A model generated the notes under the pieces. It saw nothing but the letters and a program-made list of their open reading frames with translations. It searched no databases and was not told the origin of the DNA. Shown in pieces: positions 51,711 through 59,776 of a DNA stretch of 64,000 nt. The stretch is from Gemmobacter sp. GTDB lineage: Bacteria; Pseudomonadota; Alphaproteobacteria; Rhodobacterales; Rhodobacteraceae. The DNA is taken from positions 287,747 to 351,746 of the forward strand of contig NZ_JAUCBS010000005.1 in assembly GCF_034676705.1 (NCBI RefSeq), written 5' to 3'. The number at the start of each line of letters is the position of its first letter. The first letter of the stretch is position 1. The translations under genes and the position numbers were made by a program.

Positions 51711-52400
51711 TCAGACGGCTGTGCCGCGCGCGCTGGCGATCACCGTGTTCATCAGGATCCGCCGGGTGGCCTGAAGGTGGTCGCGCAGCAGGCCGGTCGC
51801 CTTGGGGATGTCGCGGGCCAGCGCCGCCTGGGCGATGGCGCGATGCTCGCCTTCCAGATCGCGGCTCTGGCGTTCATAGGGCAGGGTGGCGATGCGGTAG
51901 CGTTCCGCCTGCACGAACAGCATCTCGCGCAGCCGCAGCATCCAGGGGCTGTCGCAGGCCGCGGTCAGCGCCTCGTGATAGCGCCGGTGCGCCGCGCTCC
52001 AGTCCGGGTTGCCGCGTCCGGGGTTGGCGGGGTCATAGAGGTGCAGGCGCGACAGTTCGAACTCGGCGGCGACGATGCCGGCCTCCCAGCGCAGGTCGCC
52101 GTTGCGGATGGCATTGGCCAGGCATTCGCATTCGATCATCACCCGCGTGCGGGTCAGGTCGGCCAGCTCCTCCTCGGTCAGCTTGGCGACGCGATAGCCC
52201 TTGTTGGTCTCGGCCACCACCAGCCCCTCGGAGCCCAGCCGCGACAGCGCCTCGCGCACCGCGCCCAGGCTGAAGCCCATCTCCTTGACCAGATCCGAGA
52301 TGGTGATCTTCTGGTCGGCGCCGAACCGGCCGCCGAGGATGTCGCCCCTGATCCGGTCGTAGGCCATCGAGGTCATGCTCTGGCCGGTCGCCTTTGGCAT
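51711..52400 (-). CDS. GntR-family regulator (FCD type), paralogue 1
   Basis: The 229-residue regulator has the winged HTH within residues about 8-75 (MGFSLGAVREALSRLGSEGLVV, then AETNKGYRVAKL) and a helical FCD ligand domain. The ATG at 52400 has a GAAGG ribosome site; the in-frame ATG at 52439 is an alternative. The HTH is nearly identical to that of the regulator at 57096-57770, so the two could recognise similar operators. It lies just upstream, on the same strand, of the hydroxylase-TRAP operon, its likely target. Confidence 0.85.
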   Translation of the reverse strand: MPKATGQSMTSMAYDRIRGDILGGRFGADQKITISDLVKEMGFSLGAVREALSRLGSEGLVVAETNKGYRVAKLTEEELADLTRTRVMIECECLANAIRNGDLRWEAGIVAAEFELSRLHLYDPANPGRGNPDWSAAHRRYHEALTAACDSPWMLRLREMLFVQAERYRIATLPYERQSRDLEGEHRAIAQAALARDIPKATGLLRDHLQATRRILMNTVIASARGTAV

Positions 52401-52563
52401 CGTCCCGCCTTCTGTCGCGCGCGTCTCCCCGCTGGTCATAGGGATACAAGCGGGTTGCTGTCAAACAGGTCGCGGCCCGGTGGATCGCCGCACAGGGGGC
52501 GCGGGTAGCGCGGTTCCTTCGCGTTTCATGCCATCTCGCGCCGCGATGGCGCAGTGGCAAGGC

Positions 52564-52815
52564 CGCCGCCGCCATGCCGGGCGCGGTGCGGCCGATGCGG
52601 TCCTTGCGGCCCGGAAAGGCGCCGGCGTTCAGGGTCGCCATTTGCAGGATCCGCAATGGCGTCAGCCCGGCCCGGGCCAGTTCGCCGAACCCCTGATTGA
52701 AGCCCGCGACCAGCCATTGCCCGCCGTCGTCCGGGCCTGCCAGCATCGGCAGGCCGTCGTCCACGCACCGCCTGGTCAGCCGCATCTGGGCGTCATGGAG
52801 GCCGCCCAGCTCTCC
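52564..52815 (-). pseudogene. Amidohydrolase C-terminal remnant
   Basis: The minus-strand frame encodes about 84 residues that closely resemble the C-terminal part of imidazolonepropionase/prolidase-type amidohydrolases. The sequence runs DDGLPMLAGPDDGGQWLVAGF, a gap, then LARAGLTPLRILQMATLNAGAFPGR and GRTAPGMAAA. In intact family members this reads GTDAGG, with the Asp as metal ligand, and ends with G-K-A-A-D-L. Here the similarity stops on both sides, there is no start or N-terminal HxH metal site, and the frame runs into the GntR gene. It is a decayed fragment, possibly of a former member of this catabolic cluster. Confidence 0.65.
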
Positions 52816-52924
52816 GGCACGGGGCCAGTGCGGCAGGCCGCTCGTCTGTGCAGGCGAGGTATCCGCCACCGGACCTGCCGGTTTTTCGCTCTGTCGCAGC
52901 GCAGGACAAATATAGTTTTTTGCA

Positions 52925-52942
52925 ATGAATATGTATATTGAT
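52925..52942. promoter_or_regulatory. AT-rich palindrome upstream of VOC/hydroxylase operon
   Basis: AT-G-AATAT-GT-ATATT-G-AT is symmetric apart from the two G positions and the centre. It lies about 180 bases before the VOC gene at 53122, in the only AT-rich part of the gap, and probably represents an operator or promoter. Confidence 0.45.
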
Positions 52943-53121
52943 GCCGGCTTCTGCCTTGATCTCATTGTTGAATATCATCGACGAGAAGCTGGGTATTTCG
53001 CCACGCGATAAATTTTCGGCATCGCATGCGCGGGTTTTCCATCTGCCCCGGCCCCACCCGCCTGTGCCACCTTTCCCCCGTCAGCCCGGCAGACCGCCGC
53101 GCCCGAGGAGGAGGAACACCC

Positions 53122-53712
53122 ATGAAGACCCCGCGCCCGATCGGCCAGAAGCCTGTGCTGCATCACGTCACCTTCAAGACCACGCGCCTCAAGGAGATGG
53201 TGCAATGGTATGAGGACGTGGTCGGCTGCACGTCGAACTTCACCTTCGAGGGCGCGGCCTGGACGACCAACGACACGGCGAACCACCGCATCGCCTTTCT
53301 GACCGCGCCGGGGGTGAAGGACGACCCCGAGAAGATCGCGCACAGCGGGATCCACCATACGGCGTTCGAGTTCGGCACGCTTCAGGCGCTCTTGGACAAT
53401 TACGAGCGGCTGGCCGAGGCGGGGATCCTGCCGCATATCTGCCTGGACCATGGGCTTACCATGTCGTTCTACTACGTCGATCCGGACGGCAACTCGGTGG
53501 AACTGCAAAGCGACAACTTCGGCAACTGGATCCATTCCAGTCACTGGATGAACACCTCGCCCGAATTCGCCCGCGAGCCGATCGGGGTCGAGGTCGACCC
53601 GCCGAAGATGATCGCAGCGCTGAAGGGCGGGATGCCGCTGTCCGACCTGTTGCACGCCACCCGCGCGGGCGAGTTCCTGCCCGAAACCCCGGGCGATATC
53701 CGCATGCCGTAA
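53122..53712 (+). CDS. VOC-family protein, extradiol dioxygenase-like
   Basis: The 196-residue single-unit VOC protein has metal ligands readable as H14/H15 (VLHHVTF), H78/H79 (GIHHTAFEF) and E127 (SVELQ). This is a complete set for a 2-His-1-carboxylate site. It is much shorter than the 299-residue dioxygenase at 42507 and has a C-terminal extension after the VOC unit (about 135-196). A GAGGAGGAGGA ribosome site precedes the ATG. It is followed by a flavin hydroxylase, so ring cleavage of that enzyme's product is likely, but other VOC reactions cannot be excluded. Confidence 0.82.
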   Translation: MKTPRPIGQKPVLHHVTFKTTRLKEMVQWYEDVVGCTSNFTFEGAAWTTNDTANHRIAFLTAPGVKDDPEKIAHSGIHHTAFEFGTLQALLDNYERLAEAGILPHICLDHGLTMSFYYVDPDGNSVELQSDNFGNWIHSSHWMNTSPEFAREPIGVEVDPPKMIAALKGGMPLSDLLHATRAGEFLPETPGDIRMP

Positions 53713-53729
53713 CCGGCCGCGACCGGAAG

Positions 53730-53750
53730 GGGTGGGGCGGCACCCCACCC
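53730..53750 (+). terminator. Hairpin between VOC and hydroxylase genes
   Basis: GGGTGGGG pairs with CCCCACCC around CGGCA, 17 bases after the VOC stop. It probably tunes the relative levels of the two products. Confidence 0.45.
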
Positions 53751-53848
53751 TGCGGGGCGCCGCCGCCGCCGGTTGTTTCGTGCCGCGCCCATGGCCGCGG
53801 GGGGCCTCCCGCGCTGCGGGCCCGTCCGCCTTCAGGAGCCATCGCGCC

Positions 53849-55468
53849 ATGACCCATCTCGTCCATACCCCTGTCGCCATCGTCGGCAGCGGGCCCGCCG
53901 GCCTGTCGCTGGCCATCGAACTTGCCCATCGCGGTGTGCAAAGCGTCATTCTGGAACGCAGCCCGCGCGCGGGCTATGCCCCCCGCGCCAAGACCACCCA
54001 TTGCCGCACGCGCGAGCATATGCGCCGCTGGGGCATCGCGGGCAAGCTGGCCGAAGCCTCGCCCTTCGGCATCGACTATCCGACGCATATCGCCTTTGTC
54101 ACCCGGCTGGGCGGCCATCTGCTGCACCGTTTCGAACATGGGCTGGACTGCAAGCCCGAGCGCAACGAGCATTTCTCGGAACACGGCCAGTGGATCCCGC
54201 AATACAAGCTGGAAGCCGTGCTGCTCGACCATGCCCGTTCGCTGGGGGTGTCGATCCTCTATGGCCAGACCTTCACCGGGTATGAGGAAACCGCCCAAGG
54301 GGTGACTGTCCGGGTGCGCGACGGACAGGGCATCGACTGGCCGCTGGCCGCCGACTGGCTGGTCGGCGCCGACGGTTCGGGCAGCAAGGTGCGCGAGGCC
54401 ATCGGGGCGAAGATGGAAGGCACCTACGGGCTGTCGCGCAACCTCAACATCATCTTCCGCGCGCCGGGGCTGGCGGCGGCGCATCCGCACGGGCCCGGGA
54501 TCATGTACTGGCAGATCAACCCCGAGATACCCAGCCTGATCGGCCCGATGGACACGGGCGACCTGTGGTTCTTCATGCCCACCGCCATCGCCGATGCCGC
54601 CCGCCCCTCGCCGCCCGAGGCCGAAGCGATGATCCGCAAGGCCACCGGCATCGACACCGAGATCGAAGTGCTGAGTTCCGACGAATGGGTCGCCAGCAAG
54701 CTGCTGGCCGACCGTTTCCGCAACGGCCGGGCTTTCCTGATCGGCGACGCGGGGCACCTGCATCCGCCCTATGGCGGCTTCGGCATGCTCTTGGGCGTGG
54801 GCGACGCGGTGGATCTGGGCTGGAAGCTGGCGGCGGTGCGCGACGGCTGGGGCGGGCCGGAGCTGCTGGACAGCTATCAGGCCGAGCGCCGCCAGACCGC
54901 GCAACTCGTGCTGGACGCGGCGGCGGCCAACCACACCGTTCTGGCCAACCAGCTGATCCTGCCGCATATCGAGGACGCGGGCCCGGAGGGCGAGGCCGCG
55001 CGCGCCAGAGCCGCCGAAATGGTGCGGCAGCACAAGCGGTCCGAGTTCTTTGCCCGCGGGGTGGTGCTGGGCTATTGCTACCGCGACTCGCCGGTGATCG
55101 CCGACGACGGCACGCAGAAGGACTGGCAGCGGTCGGTCGACTACACGCCCTCGGCCACGCCGGGCTGCATCGCGCCGCATTGCTGGCTGGCGGATGGCAG
55201 CTCGCTCTACGACCATTTCGGCGCGGGCTTCACGCTGCTGGCGACCGGCGCGGCCGGGGCCGAGGCCGAGCGCATCCGCGCCATGGCGGCGACGCAGGGC
55301 CTGCCGCTGACGGTGATCGCGCCGGGCGATGCGCGGCTGCCAGAGCTTTACGGGGCGGCGCTGGTGCTGATCCGGCCCGACCAGCACGTCGCCTGGCGCG
55401 GCGACCGGGCGCCGGAGGCAGAGGTGCTGGCGCAGATCGCCGGGCAGCGGGTGCCGGCGGGGGTGTAG
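53849..55468 (+). CDS. FAD-dependent aromatic hydroxylase (PheA/TfdB/MhpA family)
   Basis: The 539-residue flavoprotein hydroxylase has the FAD loop VGSGPAGLSLA (11-21), a GADGSGSKVRE segment, the GD motif LIGDAGHLHPPYGGFGMLLGVGDA and a thioredoxin-like C-terminal domain ending in the LIRPDQHVAWRGDR segment. It is a paralogue of the protein at 49845-51455 and follows the VOC gene in one operon. An AGGAG site precedes the ATG at 53849. Likely reaction: NAD(P)H- and O2-dependent ortho-hydroxylation of a phenol or phenolic acid to a catechol for the VOC enzyme. Confidence 0.9.
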   Translation: MTHLVHTPVAIVGSGPAGLSLAIELAHRGVQSVILERSPRAGYAPRAKTTHCRTREHMRRWGIAGKLAEASPFGIDYPTHIAFVTRLGGHLLHRFEHGLDCKPERNEHFSEHGQWIPQYKLEAVLLDHARSLGVSILYGQTFTGYEETAQGVTVRVRDGQGIDWPLAADWLVGADGSGSKVREAIGAKMEGTYGLSRNLNIIFRAPGLAAAHPHGPGIMYWQINPEIPSLIGPMDTGDLWFFMPTAIADAARPSPPEAEAMIRKATGIDTEIEVLSSDEWVASKLLADRFRNGRAFLIGDAGHLHPPYGGFGMLLGVGDAVDLGWKLAAVRDGWGGPELLDSYQAERRQTAQLVLDAAAANHTVLANQLILPHIEDAGPEGEAARARAAEMVRQHKRSEFFARGVVLGYCYRDSPVIADDGTQKDWQRSVDYTPSATPGCIAPHCWLADGSSLYDHFGAGFTLLATGAAGAEAERIRAMAATQGLPLTVIAPGDARLPELYGAALVLIRPDQHVAWRGDRAPEAEVLAQIAGQRVPAGV

Positions 55469-55760
55469 GCCGGATCGACATTCGGAGAGCGCGGCGTGCT
55501 TTCCGGGCCGCCGGAGGTGCGTCGCGCCGACAGGCCGCTCGAAGTCGCCATTGATTAGCCAATGGTTCAGGCCCCGACGGCGACGGCGCAGCCTGTCATC
55601 GGCATGTATGCCGATCCCCGCGGGATATTTGGACCAAGGTAAAGGCGAAAAGGAGGAAAGTGGGGGCGGCGCGGGCCGGCTTCGCTGTCGGTTCCCTGCA
55701 TGTCGATCCGTCCTCGCGGTTTCCCGCGTCGCGCAAGCGGCAGGCGCTCGTTGTCATCAG

Positions 55761-55794
55761 GGCGCCTCCCCCCAAAAAAGGGCGGGGAGGCGCC
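55761..55794. repeat. 11-bp inverted repeat hairpin
   Basis: GGCGCCTCCCC pairs perfectly with GGGGAGGCGCC around a 12-base loop containing AAAAAA. It could be an intrinsic terminator or a REP-like unit. A nearby GGATGCCTCCCCGCC (55802-55816) repeats part of one arm. Confidence 0.55.
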
Positions 55795-55980
55795 TTCACT
55801 CGGATGCCTCCCCGCCACCCGCTGCGTCCACGCCTCCCTCCGCCCCCTCGTGGGGAAGGGAGTTGCGAGGTGCCCTCGCCCCCGAAGGCCTCCTGTGGCA
55901 ATCGACACTCGCAAAACTGTCAGAGAAATGGCCCCCGCCATTTACGCTTGCCCTGACTCTCCCCTCTTTGCCTTTTTCCA

Positions 55981-56021
55981 AATACCCCACGGGGAGGTCC
56001 GGAGGGGTGTGAAACCCCTCC
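55981..56021. repeat. Repeat unit copy A (AATACCCCACGGGG plus GGAGGGG dyad)
   Basis: AATACCCCACGGGG (55981-55994) is followed by a 21-base dyad with GGAGGGG and CCCCTCC arms around TGTGAAA (56001-56021). Both parts recur exactly at 58783-58796 and 58827-58847. The dyad lies near the LysR gene end and could terminate it. Confidence 0.65.
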
Positions 56022-56066
56022 GGCGGCCGGTGCCGGGCGCATCGGCTTCCTGAATGCCGATCCGGC

Positions 56067-56993
56067 CTATCCCGCCCCCAGCCCCCCGGTCTTGCGCCCG
56101 TATTGCAGCCCCGCCCGGCGGAACATGTCGAACATGAATTCGGCCAGCGGGGTCAGCGACAGGTCGGTCCGCCGCACCAGGCAGATCGGCGCGGCGAACA
56201 GATCCTCGCGGATCGGCAGCACGGCGAACAGATCGCGCGACACCGGCGCATCCAGCATCTGCCGGGGCACCGAGGTCAGCAGATCGCCGTTCGCCACCGC
56301 CAGCAGTGTCGCGGTGGCCGAGGTGGTGTGCATGATGACATTCGGCATCGGCAAGCCGGCCTGGATGAAGGGGCGCTCGAAATCGCCCTCGCTCTGGCGG
56401 TCGGGCAGCGCCTGCTTGACCCATTCGGCCTCGGTCAGCTGCGCGATCGAGGTGGCGCCCACCAGCCGGTGCCCCTTGCGCGCGATCACCACGCGGCGGT
56501 TGGTGAACAGCGTTTCGGACGTCACGCGGCTGGCGCGGCCCTGATCGGAAAACGGCCCGACGAAAAAGTCGATCTGCCCGCTGAGCAACTGCGCCTCGAT
56601 GGGCTGGTACAAGCTCTCGACGAATTTCAGCACGGCGCGGGGATGGGTGGCGCGAAACGCCCGCACCGCCTGCGGCATCAGCGCAAAGGTCGCGATGGTG
56701 GACATCGCGACCCGCACGTCGCCGGTCATCTCGCCCTGCAACTGCGCGATTTCCTCGCGGGCGCGGCGCAACTCCTCCTGCACGGCGCGGGCGCGTTCCA
56801 GCATGATGCGGCCGGTGGCGGTGGGCTGCATGCCGAACTGGTGACGCTCGAACAACGGGGTGCCCAGTTCCTGTTCCAGTTCGCGGATGGACCGGGTGAT
56901 CGCGGGTTGGGTGACGCCCAGATGCCGGGCGGCGGCCCGCAGGCTGCCGGTCTCGGCGGTGGCGATGAGGTCGCGGATCTGGGTCAGTTTCAC
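56067..56993 (-). CDS. LysR-family transcriptional regulator
   Basis: The 308-residue protein has the N-terminal LysR HTH (residues 1-60: KLTQIRDLIATAETGSLRAA, then LGVTQPAITRSIRELEQELG) and the periplasmic-type effector domain. A GTG start at 56993 is chosen because LysR proteins begin right at this helix and a GGGGGAA site lies upstream; the in-frame ATG at 57056 adds an unrelated leader. It converges with the hydroxylase operon and follows a GntR gene on the same strand. It probably activates one of the aromatic operons. Confidence 0.87.
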   Translation of the reverse strand: MKLTQIRDLIATAETGSLRAAARHLGVTQPAITRSIRELEQELGTPLFERHQFGMQPTATGRIMLERARAVQEELRRAREEIAQLQGEMTGDVRVAMSTIATFALMPQAVRAFRATHPRAVLKFVESLYQPIEAQLLSGQIDFFVGPFSDQGRASRVTSETLFTNRRVVIARKGHRLVGATSIAQLTEAEWVKQALPDRQSEGDFERPFIQAGLPMPNVIMHTTSATATLLAVANGDLLTSVPRQMLDAPVSRDLFAVLPIREDLFAAPICLVRRTDLSLTPLAEFMFDMFRRAGLQYGRKTGGLGAG

Positions 56994-57095
56994 GTATCGT
57001 TCCCCCGCATGGGCCGGGTGTCGGTGCAAGCCTGGATCGCTTGCCCGCAGGCGCATGATGCCGCCGTGGCGGGCCGGTGCTTGCGGCGGCCCGGC

Positions 57096-57770
57096 TCATG
57101 CCCGGGCATCGGCCACCCCGGCCTCGATCAGGATCCGGGTGGTCAGCCGCAGGTGCTGGCGCATCGCCTCGGCCGCTGCCTCGGTGTCGCGCGCGATGGT
57201 GGCATCGGCGATCGCCTGGTGTTCCGTGGCCACGTCGCGTGCCGCCTCCTGGTCGGCGGGCTGCGAGGCGCGGCGGTAGCGTTCCGACTGGCTGTACAGC
57301 GCCTCGCGGATGCGCAGCATGGCCGGGCTGGTGCAGGCGGCGACCAGCGCGCGGTGAAAGCGGGCATGCGCGTCGGCCCAGCCCTCGTTGATGGCGCCGT
57401 CCAGGTATTGCGGGGTGCGCGACAGCTCGAACAGGCTGGCGATGATGCCCGCCTCCCATTTCACGTCGCCATGGGCGATGGCGTCGCGCAGGCATTCGAT
57501 CTCGATCAGGCTGCGGGTGCGGGTCAGATCCTCCAGATCCGCCTGGGTGATCGGGGCGACCTGGAAGCCCTTGTTGGTCTCGGCCACCACCAGCCCCTCG
57601 GAGGTCAGCCGCGACAGCGCCTCGCGCACCGCGCCCAGGCTGAAGCCCATGCGGGCGACCAGATCGGAAATCACCAGCTTGCTGCCGGGCAGGTGGCGGC
57701 AGGCCACGATGTCGGCCCGCAACTGCTGGTAGGCCTGGGTGGTAAGGCTTTCGCGCTTGGGCTCCGGCAC
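57096..57770 (-). CDS. GntR-family regulator (FCD type), paralogue 2
   Basis: The 224-residue regulator has the HTH segment MGFSLGAVREALSRLTSEGL, then VVAETNKGFQVAPI. It matches paralogue 1 (51711-52400) almost residue for residue there and diverges more in the FCD domain (ECLRDAIAHGDVKWEAGIIASLFEL). It is divergent from paralogue 3, with a 205-base gap holding AT-rich dyads. A conserved DNA-reading head with differing sensor domains implies overlapping operators but different inducers. Confidence 0.88.
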   Translation of the reverse strand: MPEPKRESLTTQAYQQLRADIVACRHLPGSKLVISDLVARMGFSLGAVREALSRLTSEGLVVAETNKGFQVAPITQADLEDLTRTRSLIEIECLRDAIAHGDVKWEAGIIASLFELSRTPQYLDGAINEGWADAHARFHRALVAACTSPAMLRIREALYSQSERYRRASQPADQEAARDVATEHQAIADATIARDTEAAAEAMRQHLRLTTRILIEAGVADARA

Positions 57771-57804
57771 CGGGGCGGTTCCTTTGGCTGGGCATAAGCC
57801 GGAT

Positions 57805-57817
57805 TAATACATTATTA
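57805..57817. promoter_or_regulatory. AT-rich dyad between divergent GntR genes
   Basis: TAATA and TATTA flank CAT, 35 bases before paralogue 2 (minus strand). The position suits autorepression by one of the two adjoining GntR proteins. Confidence 0.4.
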
Positions 57818-57975
57818 CCATGGTTATGCACGGCTCTGGCGGTCTCGGCAAGCGGTCACGGGACCAGCCGCGCCATGGCGACGGCCGCCGCGGCCCTGGC
57901 GCGGTCCTGTGGCGATACGCCCACTTGCAGATTTGCCGGGAAAATAGATATTGTGTCCCCAGCCAAGGGGGTTCC

Positions 57976-58713
57976 GTGTCGTCCCAGAAATCGCCCATCC
58001 AGTCCGAGCTTGCCTATCAGGGGTTGAAGCAGGACATTCTTGAATGCCGCCTGCTGCCGCTGGCCAAGATCAAGACCAGCTATGTCTGCGAAACCTACCA
58101 TATCAGCCTTGGCGCCGCGCGCGAGGCGCTGTCGCGGCTGACCTCGGACGGCATCGTGGTGATGGAGGCGCAGAAGGGCTTCAGCGTTGCCCCGGTGTCG
58201 TGGGAGGAATGCGAGCAGCTGACCGAGACGCGGGCAGAGATCGAGGTCTCGTGCCTGAGCAAGTCGATTCTGAACGGCGATCTGGAATGGGAAAGCCGCC
58301 TGGTGGCGGCGTTGCACCGCCTGACCCGCCTGCATGACGAGGGGCTGAGTTCCGGCCCCGCCGGGCCCGAGCCCGCCTGGCTGGAGGCCCATGCCGAATT
58401 CCACCGCGCGCTGGTTGCCGCCTGCCCCAACCGCTTCCTGCTGGACCTGCGCGAGGCGCTCTATGCCCGCAGCGAGCGGTATCGGCATTGGGCGCTGCGC
58501 CTCAGCCTGGTGCGCAGCCAGCGCGACGTGCGGGCCGAGCATGTGAAACTGGCGGCATTGGCGCAGGCGCGCGACGTGGAGGCCGCCAGCGCCGCGATCC
58601 ACGCGCATTTCATGTTCACCGCGCAGGATCTGATCTCTGCCGCCCGCGCCGCCGGCGACGCCATCCCCGACTGGCGCACCCCGGCACGCCGCGGCGCAGT
58701 GCCCGCGCTGTAA
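57976..58713 (+). CDS. GntR-family regulator (FCD type), paralogue 3
   Basis: The 245-residue regulator has the HTH part LSAA-type segment YHISLGAAREALSRLTSDGIVV, then EAQKGFSVAPV. It resembles the other two local regulators but is the most diverged. A GTG start at 57976 is chosen because AAGGGGG lies 6 bases upstream and the HTH begins at normal distance; the ATG at 57820 would add about 50 unrelated residues. The FCD domain contains ESRLVAALHRLTRLHDE and AHAEFHRALVAACPN, the latter with the conserved histidine. Likely target: the FAH/NTF2 genes or the second Liv-type importer. Confidence 0.85.
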   Translation: MSSQKSPIQSELAYQGLKQDILECRLLPLAKIKTSYVCETYHISLGAAREALSRLTSDGIVVMEAQKGFSVAPVSWEECEQLTETRAEIEVSCLSKSILNGDLEWESRLVAALHRLTRLHDEGLSSGPAGPEPAWLEAHAEFHRALVAACPNRFLLDLREALYARSERYRHWALRLSLVRSQRDVRAEHVKLAALAQARDVEAASAAIHAHFMFTAQDLISAARAAGDAIPDWRTPARRGAVPAL

Positions 58714-58720
58714 GCCGGAT

Positions 58721-58750
58721 CTCCGCGCGCAGCTACCTGCCCGCGCGGAG
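58721..58750 (+). terminator. Intrinsic-terminator-like hairpin after GntR paralogue 3
   Basis: CTCCGCGCG pairs with CGCGCGGAG around a 12-base loop, 7 bases after the stop. It is followed by the pyrimidine-rich TCCCTTCTTCTT. Confidence 0.6.
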
Positions 58751-58782
58751 TCCCTTCTTCTTGCCGCCTTGATCTGTTCTTG

Positions 58783-58847
58783 AATACCCCACGGGGGGCG
58801 CCATCGGTTCACGAACCAACAGGCGCGGAGGGGTGTGAAACCCCTCC
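58783..58847. repeat. Repeat unit copy B (AATACCCCACGGGG plus GGAGGGG dyad)
   Basis: This is the second copy of the pair seen at 55981-56021: AATACCCCACGGGG (58783-58796) and the 21-base GGAGGGG/CCCCTCC dyad (58827-58847). Here 30 bases separate the parts, against 6 in copy A. It lies after the GntR terminator and before the convergent FAH-type gene end (58893). Confidence 0.65.
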
Positions 58848-58892
58848 AGCTCCGCAGCAGGGCGCAGGCCGACGTCTCTGGGATCCCGCCGC

Positions 58893-59762
58893 TCAGCGGT
58901 CGGCGATCACCCGGTTCTCGATATGGCCCAGGCCCGCGATCTCTACCCGCATCACGTCGCCGGGTTGCAGAAACACCGGCGGCTTCCTTGCCACGCCGAC
59001 GCCTGCGGGCGTGCCGGTGGCCAGGATATCGCCGGGCCTGAGCGTCATCACCTGCGACAGGTAGGAAATCTGCGCCCAGATGTCGTGGACCAGCTGCGAG
59101 GTATTGGCATGCTGCCGTTCCTCGCCGTTCACCAGCATGCGAAGGTCGAGGTCGTGCGGATCGGCCACTTCCTCGGCCAGCGTCAGCCAGGGGCCGATGG
59201 GGCCGTGGGTGTCAAAGGACTTGCCCAGCGTCATGGTGCCGGTGCGCATCTGCCAGTCGCGGGCGGACACATCGTTGGCGACCATATAGCCGCCGACCAC
59301 CGAAGGCGCCTCCTCGGGGGTGAGGTAGCGGCAGGTCTTGCCGATCACCACGGCGAGTTCCGCCTCGTAATCCAGCTTTTCCGAGACCCTGGGCGCCACC
59401 ACATCGTCATAGGGGCCGTTGATGCAGGACACCTGCTTGTTGAACCAGACCTGCCATTTCGGCACGTCCAGCCCCAGTTCCTTCGCCTCGGCGCCATGGT
59501 CGGAATAGTTCATCCCGATGGCGAGGAACTTTTCGGGGTTCGGCACCGGGGCATGCAGCCGCACCGCCGACAGGGGCAGGGCGCCCGGCGAATCGGGGCC
59601 GACCGCGCGATACGCCGCCAGCGCCGGTTCGCCTGCGGCCAGGAAGCCCGCGACATCGCCGGGCAGGCCGGGCGCGGCGATGCCCAGGTCGATCACCTGA
59701 TCGCCGATCACCTTGCCCAGCCTGCGGGGGCCGTCGGCCTGTGAAAAAACTGCCAGAGGCAT
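58893..59762 (-). CDS. Fumarylacetoacetate hydrolase-family protein, paralogue 2
   Basis: The 289-residue FAH-fold protein has the motifs AIGMNYSDHGAEAKELG, KLDYEAELAVVIGKTCRYL, DVSARDWQMR and ATGTPAGVGV, with the acidic metal ligands intact. AAGGAGA precedes the ATG at 59762. It follows the NTF2-like gene by 14 bases in one operon, divergent from a Liv-type binding protein. It resembles the paralogue at 43466-44329 in the central motifs, so the region encodes two parallel routes for ring-opened acids. Confidence 0.9.
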   Translation of the reverse strand: MPLAVFSQADGPRRLGKVIGDQVIDLGIAAPGLPGDVAGFLAAGEPALAAYRAVGPDSPGALPLSAVRLHAPVPNPEKFLAIGMNYSDHGAEAKELGLDVPKWQVWFNKQVSCINGPYDDVVAPRVSEKLDYEAELAVVIGKTCRYLTPEEAPSVVGGYMVANDVSARDWQMRTGTMTLGKSFDTHGPIGPWLTLAEEVADPHDLDLRMLVNGEERQHANTSQLVHDIWAQISYLSQVMTLRPGDILATGTPAGVGVARKPPVFLQPGDVMRVEIAGLGHIENRVIADR

Positions 59763-59776
59763 CGGGGTTCTCCTTC

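Larger units (their letters stand above)
52401..53121. other. 720-base region without intact gene
   Basis: This gap between the GntR gene and the VOC gene holds an amidohydrolase remnant (52564-52815), an AT-rich palindrome (52925-52942) and the leader of the VOC gene. No intact coding region, RNA or mobile-element end was recognised. The remnant suggests that a gene once stood here and was lost by deletion. Confidence 0.6.
55469..56066. other. 598-base intergenic region rich in inverted repeats
   Basis: No gene was recognised between the hydroxylase and the convergent LysR gene. The region holds an inverted pair of CCCCGCGGGATATTTGGACC type (from 55617) and its counterpart CCAAATACCCCACGGGG (55979-55994), which bracket about 350 bases. 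Inside are the 11-base-pair hairpin at 55761-55794 and other purine/pyrimidine-biased stretches. A dyad at 56001-56021 follows. It may be a remnant of a small repeat element or simply two convergent gene ends with terminators. Confidence 0.55.

Noticed and set aside
55761..55816. Repeated CCTCCCCGCC blocks considered as a CRISPR-like array
   Set aside because: Only one hairpin and one partial repeat. There is no regular repeat-spacer spacing and no cas genes.
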